A stretch of 54,387 bases of DNA from GWA1-54-10 sp964349675 (GTDB lineage: Bacteria; Patescibacteriota; Minisyncoccia; Phycocordibacterales; SBAW01). The first letter of the stretch is position 1. Each line of letters begins with the position of its first letter. The DNA lies in assembly GCA_964349675.1 (NCBI GenBank), contig CAYGHD010000004.1, positions 1-54,387 of the forward strand. The letters are read 5' to 3'. A program made the translations under genes and the position numbers. Shown in pieces: positions 47,353 through 54,387 of this stretch. Under the pieces are notes generated by a model. That model was not told the DNA's origin. It was given only the letters and a program-made list of their open reading frames with translations, and did no database searches.

Positions 47353-48189
47353 ATGGCTACCTTCGACCGAATCTACCAGGGACTCCTCGGTCAAATCCTT
47401 AAAAATGGAGTGCGCGAGCAATCAGAGCGCACCAAACACGAAACAACAGCGCTTCCTGGGCTTCATTTTTCAATCGACATAGAAAAAGAGGGATTCCCCT
47501 TACTTACGTTGCGCAAAATTCCAATCCAAATGTTTGTGGCAGAGCAGATATGGTTTGTCGCCGGCACCCGAAAACCCGCTGACTTTTTAAGAGAGTACAC
47601 AAAAGTATGGGACAGCTTTACTAACCCCGGCGACGTGGTCACCGTTGCCTATGGGTACCGGTGGCGAAAACATTTCGGCCGCGACCAACTCGGCAAACTT
47701 ATTGATTTGTTAAAAAAAGAGCCGAGTTCGCGCCACGGAGTTGTTATTACATGGGACCCTGCGACTGACGGATTGAGTTTGTTTAAGAAAAAAAACGTTC
47801 CCTGCCCCTACTCGTTTACCGTCAATATTATTGGCGGGAGACTTCACCTACACAATATCGTCCGATCGAACGACATGGTGCTGGGGTTCCCTTCTGATGT
47901 TGCGGGATTTGCCCTGCTCCAATGCATGTTGGCCCAAAAACTAGGCGTGCGAGTTGGTGTGTATTCACATTCTATTTCAAATGCACATGTCTATGACAAC
48001 CAATATGCGGCAGTAAAAGAATTACTCAAGCGCAAAAGCAGCCACAAACCAATTCAGGTGACTATGCCAAAGAATGCATTTGATCGGGCAGAGAAGAAAG
48101 ACCGGAAGTTGGTGGATGAACTGGTGTCGAGCTTTAAAGAGCAATACCAGCCACTCCCTGCAATTTCAGGGCTTCAGATTGTTTTATAA
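47353..48189 (+). CDS. thyA: thymidylate synthase-family protein with Asp at the base-selecting position
   Basis: The 278 residues have the ThyA fold: EQIWFVAGTRKP, catalytic Cys in NVPCPYSF (C151; the usual following His is Pro), RSNDMVLGFPSDVAGFALL, and AHVYDNQ (HxY). Aligned without gaps to E. coli RSCDVFLGLPFNIASYALL, Asn177 corresponds to Asp182. In TS this Asn selects dUMP; Asp is found in dCMP hydroxymethylases, and an Asn-to-Asp change in TS is known to shift activity to dCMP. The substrate here may therefore be dCMP or a related nucleotide. One phosphate-binding Arg is also His (SSRHGVV). It leads the operon thyA-dcd-folA-cofE-like-ATP-grasp. Confidence 0.85.
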   Translation: MATFDRIYQGLLGQILKNGVREQSERTKHETTALPGLHFSIDIEKEGFPLLTLRKIPIQMFVAEQIWFVAGTRKPADFLREYTKVWDSFTNPGDVVTVAYGYRWRKHFGRDQLGKLIDLLKKEPSSRHGVVITWDPATDGLSLFKKKNVPCPYSFTVNIIGGRLHLHNIVRSNDMVLGFPSDVAGFALLQCMLAQKLGVRVGVYSHSISNAHVYDNQYAAVKELLKRKSSHKPIQVTMPKNAFDRAEKKDRKLVDELVSSFKEQYQPLPAISGLQIVL

Positions 48190-48201
48190 TTCATTTCACT
48201 T

Positions 48202-48843
48202 ATGACCATCCTTACTAAAAAAGAAATACTAGAACGCGTCGAGAGTGGGAGTATTGGTATTAACCCAAGCCTCGACAGCTTTCAACTCCAGATGCATGCG
48301 ATAGATCTGCGCTTGGGTTTTACCTTTCTTATTCCCAAAGCATGGCGCATGACCGACCAAGGTCGAGAGGCACTGAGTATTGACCCGCTGCGCGACCACG
48401 GACCCGAATACTTTGACGTAATTGAGCTTGAGCAAGGACAACACTTTGACCTGTTGCCCGAGGAGTATGTGCTTGTGTCGAGCTTTGAAACAATAAAAAT
48501 CCCCAATGATCTCATGGCGATCCTCTATCCTCGCTCATCGGTTAACCGCAAAGGACTCTCGGTCGACCTTACCGGCATTATTGATTCTGGATATGAAGGG
48601 CCGCTTACGCTCCCGATACGTAACAATACGAGCTCACAGGTTATCCAGCTCCATCCGGGTGAGCGGTTTTGCCAAATCGTCTTTGAAGAATTAGCCCATG
48701 CGGTGGAGCCGCGCAAAAGCCGCTGGCATCAGAAAGATGTTGTTGATAAAGGCAAGAAAGAAAAATCGACAGAAATGAAGTTTGTATTCAATGGCGATAT
48801 CAAAAAACTCAAAAAAGACTTTGCGGTAACAAAAAAGCACTAA
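48202..48843 (+). CDS. dcd: Dcd/dUTPase-superfamily protein (dCTP-deaminase-like, catalytic Glu replaced)
   Basis: The 213 residues have the trimeric dUTPase/Dcd core: YPRSSVNRKGLSVDLTG, IIDSGYEGPLTLPIRN, and LHPGERFCQIVFEEL. Aligned to E. coli Dcd (IDPGWSGCIVLEFYN), the deaminase Glu138 is Pro138 here. The dUTPase-type Asp (D128, in GIIDSGYEG) and the PGERFxQxxF motif are kept. It may hydrolyse dUTP to dUMP rather than deaminate dCTP. A Lys-rich C-terminal tail follows. It is 12 nt downstream of thyA. Confidence 0.8.
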   Translation: MTILTKKEILERVESGSIGINPSLDSFQLQMHAIDLRLGFTFLIPKAWRMTDQGREALSIDPLRDHGPEYFDVIELEQGQHFDLLPEEYVLVSSFETIKIPNDLMAILYPRSSVNRKGLSVDLTGIIDSGYEGPLTLPIRNNTSSQVIQLHPGERFCQIVFEELAHAVEPRKSRWHQKDVVDKGKKEKSTEMKFVFNGDIKKLKKDFAVTKKH

Positions 48844-48845
48844 CC

Positions 48846-49358
48846 ATGGCACACCCACGAGTAAGTAGCATCGCTGCCATCGGCAAAAATAGAGAGCTCG
48901 GCCGCGGGAATGACTTATTGTGGCGCATCCCGGGTGACCTCAAGCAAATGCGGCAGCGCACCGAAGGACACACACTCATTATGGGGCGGAAAACATTCGA
49001 ATCTATTATCGAGGCGCGCAAAACCCCGCTCCCAAACCGCACGAGCATCGTTATTACACGCTCAACTGCTCACAACCCGAACTTCGATTTTCCAAATGTG
49101 ATTCTCGCGCACTCAATGGAAGATGCGCTGGCAAAGGCGCGAGCGGTTGAACCCGAAGAAATTTTTATCTTCGGTGGTGCACAAATATACGCAGAAGCGA
49201 TGCCGTTTGTAGACCGGCTCTATTTAACACTCATTGATGCCACAGAAAATGCGGATACCTTTTTCCCACCGTATGAACACCTATTTACCAGAAAAGTTTC
49301 AGAACAAAAAGAAGTTTGGGACGGGCTCGCATACACACTAGTAATTTTAGAAAAATAA
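48846..49358 (+). CDS. folA: dihydrofolate reductase
   Basis: The 170 residues show SSIAAIGKNRELGRGNDLLW, RIPGDLKQMRQRTEGHTLIM, GRKTFESI, and IFIFGGAQIYAEAMPFVDRLYLT (cited by its ends). It regenerates tetrahydrofolate from the dihydrofolate made by a TS-type methylation, so its presence favours a methyl-transferring, DHF-releasing ThyA over a hydroxymethylase. It is 2 nt after the Dcd-like gene and 2 nt before the CofE-like gene. Confidence 0.96.
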   Translation: MAHPRVSSIAAIGKNRELGRGNDLLWRIPGDLKQMRQRTEGHTLIMGRKTFESIIEARKTPLPNRTSIVITRSTAHNPNFDFPNVILAHSMEDALAKARAVEPEEIFIFGGAQIYAEAMPFVDRLYLTLIDATENADTFFPPYEHLFTRKVSEQKEVWDGLAYTLVILEK

Positions 49359-49360
49359 TT

Positions 49361-50077
49361 ATGCATGTACACGCACTCCATACCCGACTGTTTATAGAGG
49401 GTGAGAATTTAGAAAAATTTATTATTGAACATGTGCCAACACTCAAGGATAAAGACATCCTTGTGGTGACTTCAAAAATAGTCGCACTTGCAGAAAACAG
49501 GACGGTTATTGCGACTGACCAAAAGAGCAAGGAGTCTTTGATTATAAAAGAAAGCGAGTGGGCAATGCCTACTAAGTATATCTGGATAAGTATTAAAGAT
49601 GGGATGATTATGGCAGCGGCCGGCATTGATGAATCCAACGCGGCCGGCAAGCTGATACTCCTTCCTAAAGACAGTTTTGCTGCCGCAGCTCGTCTACGCA
49701 CAGCCTTACGTAAACACTATCGGATAAAAAAGTTAGGCGTTATACTCACCGACAGTCGCGTATTGCCACTAAGAGCTGGTGTTGTTGGTGTTGCAGTTGG
49801 ATATGCCGGATTTCGTGGCGTCAAAGACTACCGCGGCACGGCAGATCTCTTCGGCAGAAAAATGCGCATGACCAAGGTCGATATCGCTGACAGCCTAGCC
49901 ACTGCAGCAGTATTGTTAATGGGAGAAGGTAAAGAACGTCGCCCGCTTGCAATAGCGAGTGACGCGGCAGTTGAATTTTGTGAACGCGTGTCTCGACATG
50001 AACTTGCTATTGCCCCGGAAGACGACCTGTATGCGCCTCTCTTCAAACATCTTGGCATCAAACCTAAACGCGTATGA
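49361..50077 (+). CDS. coenzyme F420-0:L-glutamate ligase-family (CofE/COG1478) protein
   Basis: The start is MHVHALHTRLFIEGENLEK (49361). The 239 residues have the CofE-type core: DILVVTSKIVALAEN, GKLILLPKDSF, LGVILTDSRVLPLRAGVVG, GYAGFRGVKDYRGTADLFGR. No F420 pathway gene is visible. In other bacteria, members of COG1478 stand in for FolC in adding glutamates to folate, and this gene sits directly behind folA. Folate gamma-glutamylation is therefore the favoured hypothesis. Confidence 0.8.
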   Translation: MHVHALHTRLFIEGENLEKFIIEHVPTLKDKDILVVTSKIVALAENRTVIATDQKSKESLIIKESEWAMPTKYIWISIKDGMIMAAAGIDESNAAGKLILLPKDSFAAAARLRTALRKHYRIKKLGVILTDSRVLPLRAGVVGVAVGYAGFRGVKDYRGTADLFGRKMRMTKVDIADSLATAAVLLMGEGKERRPLAIASDAAVEFCERVSRHELAIAPEDDLYAPLFKHLGIKPKRV

Positions 50078-51154
50078 TTGCTCGTTTTTAATAAGTACTG
50101 TACCATCCGTCTGGATTCAACAGGTATAGAAAGACCCCATATCATGAAAAAAGGAAAACCTGCCACACCGTTGGTCGGCACCATCTTCTCTAAAATTGCT
50201 CCGCATATAGGCGCGAAGGTATTGCTCGAACCCCAGTGGGGCATCGCGGGACAAATCACATTCCGGAGCGGACGCAAGCGGTACTTTCGATATTCAAGTA
50301 TCGACTTGAACACCCTTGGCGCATCAGAAATTGCAAAGGATAAAGACTATGCCAACTTCTTCATGAAAGGGATGGGCTACAAGACAGTACCCGGCAAAGT
50401 CTTTTTCTCTGATACTTGGGCGAAAGCAATTGAGTCAACCGACAATATTGATGGCGCATACGCATACGCACAGACAATCGGGTTGCCGGTCATTGTAAAG
50501 CCAAACAGCGGCAGCCAAGGCAAAGGTGTTGCGCTGGTACATACAAAACGCGAATTTTACCGAGCGATGCGGCGTATTTTTGCCATTGACCGCGTTGCGT
50601 TGGTACAACAGCCTGTATCGGGCAAAGACTATCGAGTAGTTGTTCTTGATGACAGAATTATTTCCGCGTATGAACGTGTCCCGCTCAACGTCGTCGGAGA
50701 CGGCCGGTCAACAATTAGACAGCTTTTAGCAAAAAAACAGCGAGCGTTTGCTGCAAGCAGCCGTGACACCGTTATCAAGCCAGCCGATTTGCGCATGGGA
50801 GCAAAACTGAAACGGGCGGGATTGACGATGGACACCGTCCCCCACAAAGCGCAGCGGGTATTTCTGCTCGACAACGCCAATCTTTCAACTGGTGGCGATT
50901 CTATCGATGTGACCGCAATGGTACACCCAGATTTCAAAAAAATCGCGGTGCAACTGACCCGCGACATGGGACTCAAACTTTGCGGCGTCGACCTTATGAT
51001 ACAAGGAGATATCTCTTTGCCTCCCAAAGAATGGTGGGTGCTTGAAATAAACTCTGCCCCTGGCCTCGACCATTACGCAAGCAGCGGCAAAGCGCAGCAA
51101 AAAATTGTCGAAGACATGTACTTGGAAGTGCTTAAAAGTATGGAGCACTCGTAG
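50078..51154 (+). CDS. RimK/cyanophycin-synthetase-like ATP-grasp ligase
   Basis: The frame opens with a TTG (50078) abutting the CofE-like stop; an ATG at 50144 (MKKGKPATPLVG) is an alternative. ATP-grasp features are LPVIVKPNSGSQGKGVALVH, VALVQQPVSGKDYRVVVLDD, CGVDLMIQGD and WWVLEINSAPGLDHYA. This resembles the ATP-grasp domains of RimK, MurT-like and cyanophycin synthetases that add amino acids to carboxylates. Next to the CofE-like gene it may extend the glutamyl tail. It is the last gene of the operon, followed by a hairpin at 51160-51193. Confidence 0.85.
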   Translation: MLVFNKYCTIRLDSTGIERPHIMKKGKPATPLVGTIFSKIAPHIGAKVLLEPQWGIAGQITFRSGRKRYFRYSSIDLNTLGASEIAKDKDYANFFMKGMGYKTVPGKVFFSDTWAKAIESTDNIDGAYAYAQTIGLPVIVKPNSGSQGKGVALVHTKREFYRAMRRIFAIDRVALVQQPVSGKDYRVVVLDDRIISAYERVPLNVVGDGRSTIRQLLAKKQRAFAASSRDTVIKPADLRMGAKLKRAGLTMDTVPHKAQRVFLLDNANLSTGGDSIDVTAMVHPDFKKIAVQLTRDMGLKLCGVDLMIQGDISLPPKEWWVLEINSAPGLDHYASSGKAQQKIVEDMYLEVLKSMEHS

Positions 51155-51159
51155 CCACA

Positions 51160-51193
51160 ACACAACAGCCCCCGAAAGGGAGCTGTTGTGTTG
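51160..51193. terminator. hairpin between the ATP-grasp gene and rplK
   Basis: ACAACACAACAGC (51160-51172) pairs with GCTGTTGTGTTGT (51181-51193). It has no clear T-run on either side, so termination strength is uncertain. It lies between convergent transcription units. Confidence 0.55.
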
Positions 51194-51209
51194 TGTATAT
51201 TGAGTATTT

Positions 51210-51632
51210 TTATTTCACATCTACCCCCATTGAGCGAGCAGAACCGGCAATAATTTTCATAGCAGCCTCTACATCGTTTGCGTTCAAGTCGGTCATCTTT
51301 TGCTCAGCAATGGCACGGAGCTGGTCTTTAGACAGCGTGCCGATTTTAGCGGTGTTTGGTTTGCCCGACCCCTTCTCTTTACCAAGCGCTTTCATTATGA
51401 GACCAGACGCTGGTGGGGTTTTGAGGATAAAGTCGTATGACCGGTCATCATAAATGGTTATTTCACACGGGATGAGGTTGCCGATCATTGGCTGTGTTGC
51501 GTCGTTGAATTTTTTTACAAATTCACCAATGTTGATGCCTGCTGGGCCGAGCGTGGTACCCAAAGGAGGCGCAGGTGTAGCCTTCCCCGCTGGGGCAATA
51601 ATCTTGATTTTCTTTACTATTTTCTTTGCCAT
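51210..51632 (-). CDS. rplK: 50S ribosomal protein L11
   Basis: The 140 residues have the L11 signatures KKIKIIAPAGKATPAPPLGT, LGPAGINIGEFVKKFNDATQ, ITIYDDRSYDFILKTPPAS, and ANDVEAAMKIIAGSARSMGV. It forms the GTPase-associated centre with 23S rRNA. It is the last gene of secE-nusG-rplK. No rplA follows, unlike most bacteria. Confidence 0.97.
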   Translation of the reverse strand: MAKKIVKKIKIIAPAGKATPAPPLGTTLGPAGINIGEFVKKFNDATQPMIGNLIPCEITIYDDRSYDFILKTPPASGLIMKALGKEKGSGKPNTAKIGTLSKDQLRAIAEQKMTDLNANDVEAAMKIIAGSARSMGVDVK

Positions 51633-51728
51633 AAGCTAGCGAGTGAGCGAAATAAAGCTTGCTTTAATTTCCGAGCGAGCGACGGTTATATGAGAGCGAA
51701 GCTGCTCATATGGTGGGGACACTGTACC

Positions 51729-52298
51729 TTATATACGTTTAATCTGCAAGAAATCCAATTCGACGGGGGTTTCTCGACCGAACATCGAAACGAGGACTTT
51801 TACTTTGCCACGAGACTCATCTACCTCACCCACCTTACCGTCGAGGTCTTTAAATGGGCCGTCAACAATCACCACAGCGTCACCCACAGCAACTTCAATT
51901 GCATGTTTTACAGAACCTTCTTTCTCTTGCATACGGCCAAGGAGCGCATCCACTTCAGTTTGTTTAAGGGGAACTGGGTTTACCCCAGAGCCAACAAATC
52001 CGGTAACGCGAGGAGTGTTGCGGACCACAAACCACGACTGGTCATCCACTATCATCTCTACCAACACATATCCTGGGTACACCTTTTCCTCTTCCTCGAC
52101 ACGACGACCTCCTTTTATTTTGACCGTTCGTTCAGTTGGCACCACCACGCTAAAAATTTTGTCAGAAATACCAAGCGACTCGATACGCTGGCGTAAATTT
52201 CGCGCCACCGCATTTTCATACCCAGCATACGTATGTATCGCATACCATGCTCGCCCGACGCTGGAATCTTGTTTTCCCATAGTTTTTTGGATACCCAT
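51729..52298 (-). CDS. nusG: transcription elongation/antitermination factor NusG
   Basis: The start is 52298 (MGIQKTM) or 52280 (MGKQDSSVGRAWYAIHTYAG). The first lies 3 nt past the secE stop and would give coupling; the second matches the usual N-terminus. The NGN domain (WYAIHTYAGYENAVARNL, KVYPGYVLVEM, FVVRNTPRVTGFVG) and KOW domain (VGDAVVIVDGPFKDLDGKVG) are complete. It sits between secE and rplK. Confidence 0.96.
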   Translation of the reverse strand: MGIQKTMGKQDSSVGRAWYAIHTYAGYENAVARNLRQRIESLGISDKIFSVVVPTERTVKIKGGRRVEEEEKVYPGYVLVEMIVDDQSWFVVRNTPRVTGFVGSGVNPVPLKQTEVDALLGRMQEKEGSVKHAIEVAVGDAVVIVDGPFKDLDGKVGEVDESRGKVKVLVSMFGRETPVELDFLQIKRI

Positions 52299-52301
52299 TA
52301 G

Positions 52302-52472
52302 TTAAATTATCTGCTTTATCGTAAACGAAAAGATGTAGTCCCAAAGCCCCAGATACAGCGCTGTAATAACGGACACTCCGATAACTACCGCAGTATACAT
52401 AACCGCCTGACTCCGCGTGGGCCAGGACACGTGTCGCATCTCCGCACGAACTTCTTTAAAGTAACGCATCAT
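52302..52472 (-). CDS. secE: preprotein translocase subunit SecE
   Basis: This 56-residue ORF is below the usual length cut-off. It reads MMRYFKEVRAEMRHVSWPTR, the SecE signature (basic amphipathic helix then SWPTR), then a single membrane helix (AVVIGVSVITALYLGLWDYI) and a short tail. It is 3 nt upstream of the nusG ATG, in the conserved order secE-nusG-rplK. SecE clamps the SecYEG translocon. The ATG at 52472 or 52469 may be used. Confidence 0.92.
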   Translation of the reverse strand: MMRYFKEVRAEMRHVSWPTRSQAVMYTAVVIGVSVITALYLGLWDYIFSFTIKQII

Positions 52473-52519
52473 AATATTTTGGCATTTTTAAAAGCCCTTC
52501 CGGGCCTTTGATACTGACC

Positions 52520-52548
52520 AATATACCCCCGGGATTGACCCTTGTCAA
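52520..52548 (-). promoter_or_regulatory. promoter of secE-nusG-rplK
   Basis: Perfect -35 TTGACA (52543-52548), 17-bp spacer, -10 TATATT (52520-52525) on the minus strand. The leader before secE contains a hairpin AAAGGCCC/GGGCTTT. Confidence 0.75.
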
Positions 52549-52552
52549 CAAC

Positions 52553-52594
52553 AAAACCAACCCGATCAGAGGAGCCTCTGGTCGGGTTGGTTTT
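52553..52594 (-). terminator. terminator after the SIMPL-domain gene
   Basis: A 20-bp near-perfect inverted repeat (52553-52572/52575-52594) with T6 on the plus-strand exit and T4 on the minus strand. It lies 18 nt past the stop of the minus-strand gene. Confidence 0.85.
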
Positions 52595-52611
52595 TTAAGA
52601 ATGGACTTGGT

Positions 52612-53409
52612 TTAGCGAATCTCGTAGGTAATAGTTACGTCACTTTGCACCTTGTTTTGACCAACAGAAATTTCTGGAGCCGCAACTTTTGCATCCATTG
52701 CCACAACCCCTCCCCTGCCGTAGGCCATAGGCTGCGGGTAGTTACCGCTCTCGTTGAAAGAGACAACGCGTACAAGGCGGACTCCGAGTTCATCAGCAAG
52801 TTTTTCTGCTTTTTCTTTTGCATCTGCAATTGCTTTTGCACGCGCCTCTTCAGCGGGCATACTAGGATCATCGAATGTGAATGTGAGCCCGCTTACTTCA
52901 GTAGCGCCTTTGCTTCCGACTCCAGCAAGTAATGTCCCTGCTTTTGCGGTATCGCGAACTTTTATAGTCGTTGTTTGACGTACTTCATACCCAGTAAGCA
53001 CCTGCTTGCCGGGCGTACAGTTGCCAACACAGTTACTGACCGTCCACTCATACCGTGGCGCAACCGAGTAGTCGCTGGTTTGTATATCTTTTTCATCAAT
53101 GCCCTGCTCTTTGAGGTATGCGGTCATTGCATTTGCTTTACTGGTTGCCTCAGTTTGAGCATCAGCTACTGTTGGCTTTACAACAACAACACTTGCCGTA
53201 AACAGAGCGATGTCTGGTATGGCAAGTTTTTCTCCATGCCCGGTTACTGAAATGACATTTGTCGCAGGCAATCCTGCCCCAACGTACCGCAACCCCATAA
53301 AACGACTGAGTGATTCAACTGCAAGTAATACTGCAAGCAATATGATTGCGACCAGAATCATCTTTTTAATCAAGGCCCCCGCTGAACCTTCGAAAAGTGT
53401 GTTTGGCAT
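52612..53409 (-). CDS. SIMPL-domain (DUF541) membrane-anchored protein
   Basis: The 265 residues have an N-terminal anchor (KKMILVAIILLAVLLAVESL) and the SIMPL/DUF541 domain: NVISVTGHGEKLAIPDIALF, ATSKANAMTAYLKEQGIDEK, QTTTIKVRDTAKAGTLLAG, and ARAKAIADAKEKAEKLADEL. Two Cys (NCVGNC) could form a disulfide. Family members are periplasmic stress-linked proteins of unclear function. It is downstream of the CPYC DsbA-like gene by 30 nt. Confidence 0.9.
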   Translation of the reverse strand: MPNTLFEGSAGALIKKMILVAIILLAVLLAVESLSRFMGLRYVGAGLPATNVISVTGHGEKLAIPDIALFTASVVVVKPTVADAQTEATSKANAMTAYLKEQGIDEKDIQTSDYSVAPRYEWTVSNCVGNCTPGKQVLTGYEVRQTTTIKVRDTAKAGTLLAGVGSKGATEVSGLTFTFDDPSMPAEEARAKAIADAKEKAEKLADELGVRLVRVVSFNESGNYPQPMAYGRGGVVAMDAKVAAPEISVGQNKVQSDVTITYEIR

Positions 53410-53439
53410 ATTATTTTTTGTGACTATAAGTAATCTCCT

Positions 53440-54126
53440 TTATTGTACACTGCGCACCGCTGCCATGATTTGTGCATATGGCAGCGCCCCTGCAAATGAC
53501 GTTGTTTTGCCTGTTTTGGTATTTATCACGACTACAAATGGAGTACCGTTTGCACCATTACTTGTTGCCTCTGACGAGTCGGCGGTAACCTTGTGCTGAT
53601 ACGTTTGTTTAGCTACACATTGCGTATATGCAGCCATATCTGCCCCAAGCGACTGGGCAGTCTGCACGTAATAGGCGCTACTCATGCTCTGCTGATTTGA
53701 AAATATTTGGTCAGCAAATTTCCAAAACCCTTCTTGCCCAAGCTGTGCGCCTACGCACTCAGCAGCGTTTGCAGCCGGCTCAGCTTCCGGATGTATCGAT
53801 GTAAGGGGCAAGTGCCGATAGACCCATGCGATACTCCCGTTTGATTCACCGACGATTTTTCTGAGAGTTGGGTTTATGAGGTTGCAGTATGGGCATTGGA
53901 AGTCAGAGTATTCGACAATCACCACCGGAGCATCTTGTGCGCCGACACGGTAGTCGTCTGCTGTAGGCGGCCGGATGTTGATTGTTGCGGCATTGCCTAG
54001 AGCAGCAAGCGCCTTGCCCGTATCAACCGGTTGTGTACGCGTAAACACAATCGCCCCAGCGATAATAACCCCGGCGATGACAATCGCGAGAGCGGGTGAT
54101 AACTCTATTTTTTTTGTCTCAGTCAT
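53440..54126 (-). CDS. DsbA-family thioredoxin-fold protein (CPYC)
   Basis: The 228 residues have an N-terminal anchor (LSPALAIVIAGVIIAGAIVF, ~9-28), a short linker and a thioredoxin_4/DsbA domain. VVIVEYSDFQCPYCNLINP holds the CPYC active site; IAWVYRHLPLTSIHPEAEPA, AAECVGAQLGQEGFWKFADQ and GTPFVVVIN (cis-Pro region) are intact. It would oxidise or isomerise disulfides on exported proteins. A TATACT box 9 nt upstream of the ATG predicts a near-leaderless message. Confidence 0.92.
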   Translation of the reverse strand: MTETKKIELSPALAIVIAGVIIAGAIVFTRTQPVDTGKALAALGNAATINIRPPTADDYRVGAQDAPVVIVEYSDFQCPYCNLINPTLRKIVGESNGSIAWVYRHLPLTSIHPEAEPAANAAECVGAQLGQEGFWKFADQIFSNQQSMSSAYYVQTAQSLGADMAAYTQCVAKQTYQHKVTADSSEATSNGANGTPFVVVINTKTGKTTSFAGALPYAQIMAAVRSVQ

Positions 54127-54181
54127 ATACAGGACAGTATACCACTTCCCCTCTGAAACTCAGCCGAGGCAGCCCGACACC

Positions 54182-54387
54182 CTATTTTGTAGCCTTGAGA
54201 AGGTCTCGGATTTCCTCAAGCAAGCGTTCCTGTGCTGGTTTGGTGTGCTGCGGCGCAACATCCCCTTGACTAAAGAGACGCTTGCGGGCGCTCGAGATAA
54301 TCTTGAACACTAAAAATATAGAGAGTGCGATAACAAAAAAGTTAATGATTGTCTGCATAAACGCACCGTAGTTGAGCAATATAGGGC
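54182..54387 (-). CDS. mscL: large-conductance mechanosensitive channel MscL (partial, 3' part)
   Basis: The frame runs off the window edge. The visible 68 residues read ILLNYGAFMQTIINFFVIAL and IFLVFKI (second transmembrane helix of MscL), then a basic/acidic cytoplasmic tail with QERLLEEIRDLLKATK, the usual C-terminal bundle helix. The N-terminal helix and pore are outside the window. Confidence 0.9.
   Translation of the reverse strand, partial: PILLNYGAFMQTIINFFVIALSIFLVFKIISSARKRLFSQGDVAPQHTKPAQERLLEEIRDLLKATK

Noticed and set aside
46780..47421. Longer dCMP-deaminase-like start at 47421
   Set aside because: The extra residues overlap the thyA promoter and coding start and do not resemble the family. 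The ATG at 47265 has a good ribosome binding site.

Overview
The window looks like a chromosomal segment of a Candidate Phyla Radiation (Patescibacteria, Parcubacteria/Paceibacteria) bacterium. The evidence is small, tightly packed genes; a Parcubacteria-style large secreted protein with a signal peptide, peptidoglycan-binding domain and long beta-sandwich region; a type IV pilus gene cluster with several minor pilins; many short 'membrane anchor plus beta domain' proteins; and housekeeping genes of CPR type (IleRS carrying an inserted domain, EF-P with a non-canonical tip, single-chain GlyRS). Lineage assignment below Parcubacteria is not attempted. No rRNA, tRNA, CRISPR array or prophage was found.

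Layout. 1-2.1 kb: a candidate small RNA, a mechanosensitive-type membrane protein and a winged-helix regulator. 1.9-3.9 kb: a promoter, a tiny leaderless ORF and a terminator/antiterminator ahead of a HAD-like protein and a circularly permuted ATP-grasp-like protein. 3.9-5.4 kb: rplJ-rplL with an L10 leader. 5.3-12.5 kb: secreted and envelope genes (lipase-lamin-tail protein, EF-hand-like anchor protein, O-antigen-ligase/TPR protein, TPR protein), interrupted by a RAYT transposase flanked by its own palindromic repeats. 12.5-17.3 kb: the putative S-layer protein with a long structured leader, then a DeoR-like regulator containing and preceded by a repeated GGACA-type motif. 17.4-23.9 kb: ftsK, recA, an ECF sigma factor, efp, and rpsF-ssb-rpsR. 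24-31.6 kb: tatD, metG, an AI-2E-type permease, a thioredoxin-fold protein, glyQS and a large anchored surface protein. 31.6-37.5 kb: type IV pilus genes (pilB, pilC and five pilin-like genes), with one small gene on the opposite strand. 37.6-46 kb: recO, ileS, argS, a DUF2914 protein and glyA. 46-51.2 kb: thymidylate/folate genes (tmk, a dCMP-deaminase-like gene, and a thyA-dcd-folA-cofE-like-ATP-grasp operon). 51.2-54.4 kb: secE-nusG-rplK, a SIMPL protein, a DsbA-type protein and the 3' part of mscL.

The most notable observations are: (i) an isoleucyl-tRNA synthetase with a complete histidine-phosphatase domain inserted in it; (ii) a thymidylate synthase homologue with Asp at the base-selecting Asn position, followed by a Dcd-family protein lacking the deaminase Glu; (iii) a three-state attenuator overlapping a tiny leader ORF; (iv) a RAYT transposase whose last codons lie inside one of its own repeats; (v) EF-P without Lys/Arg at the modified tip position; and (vi) many start codons 6-9 nt behind a good -10 box, implying leaderless mRNAs.

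All assignments come from reading the sequence. No database search or structure prediction was run.
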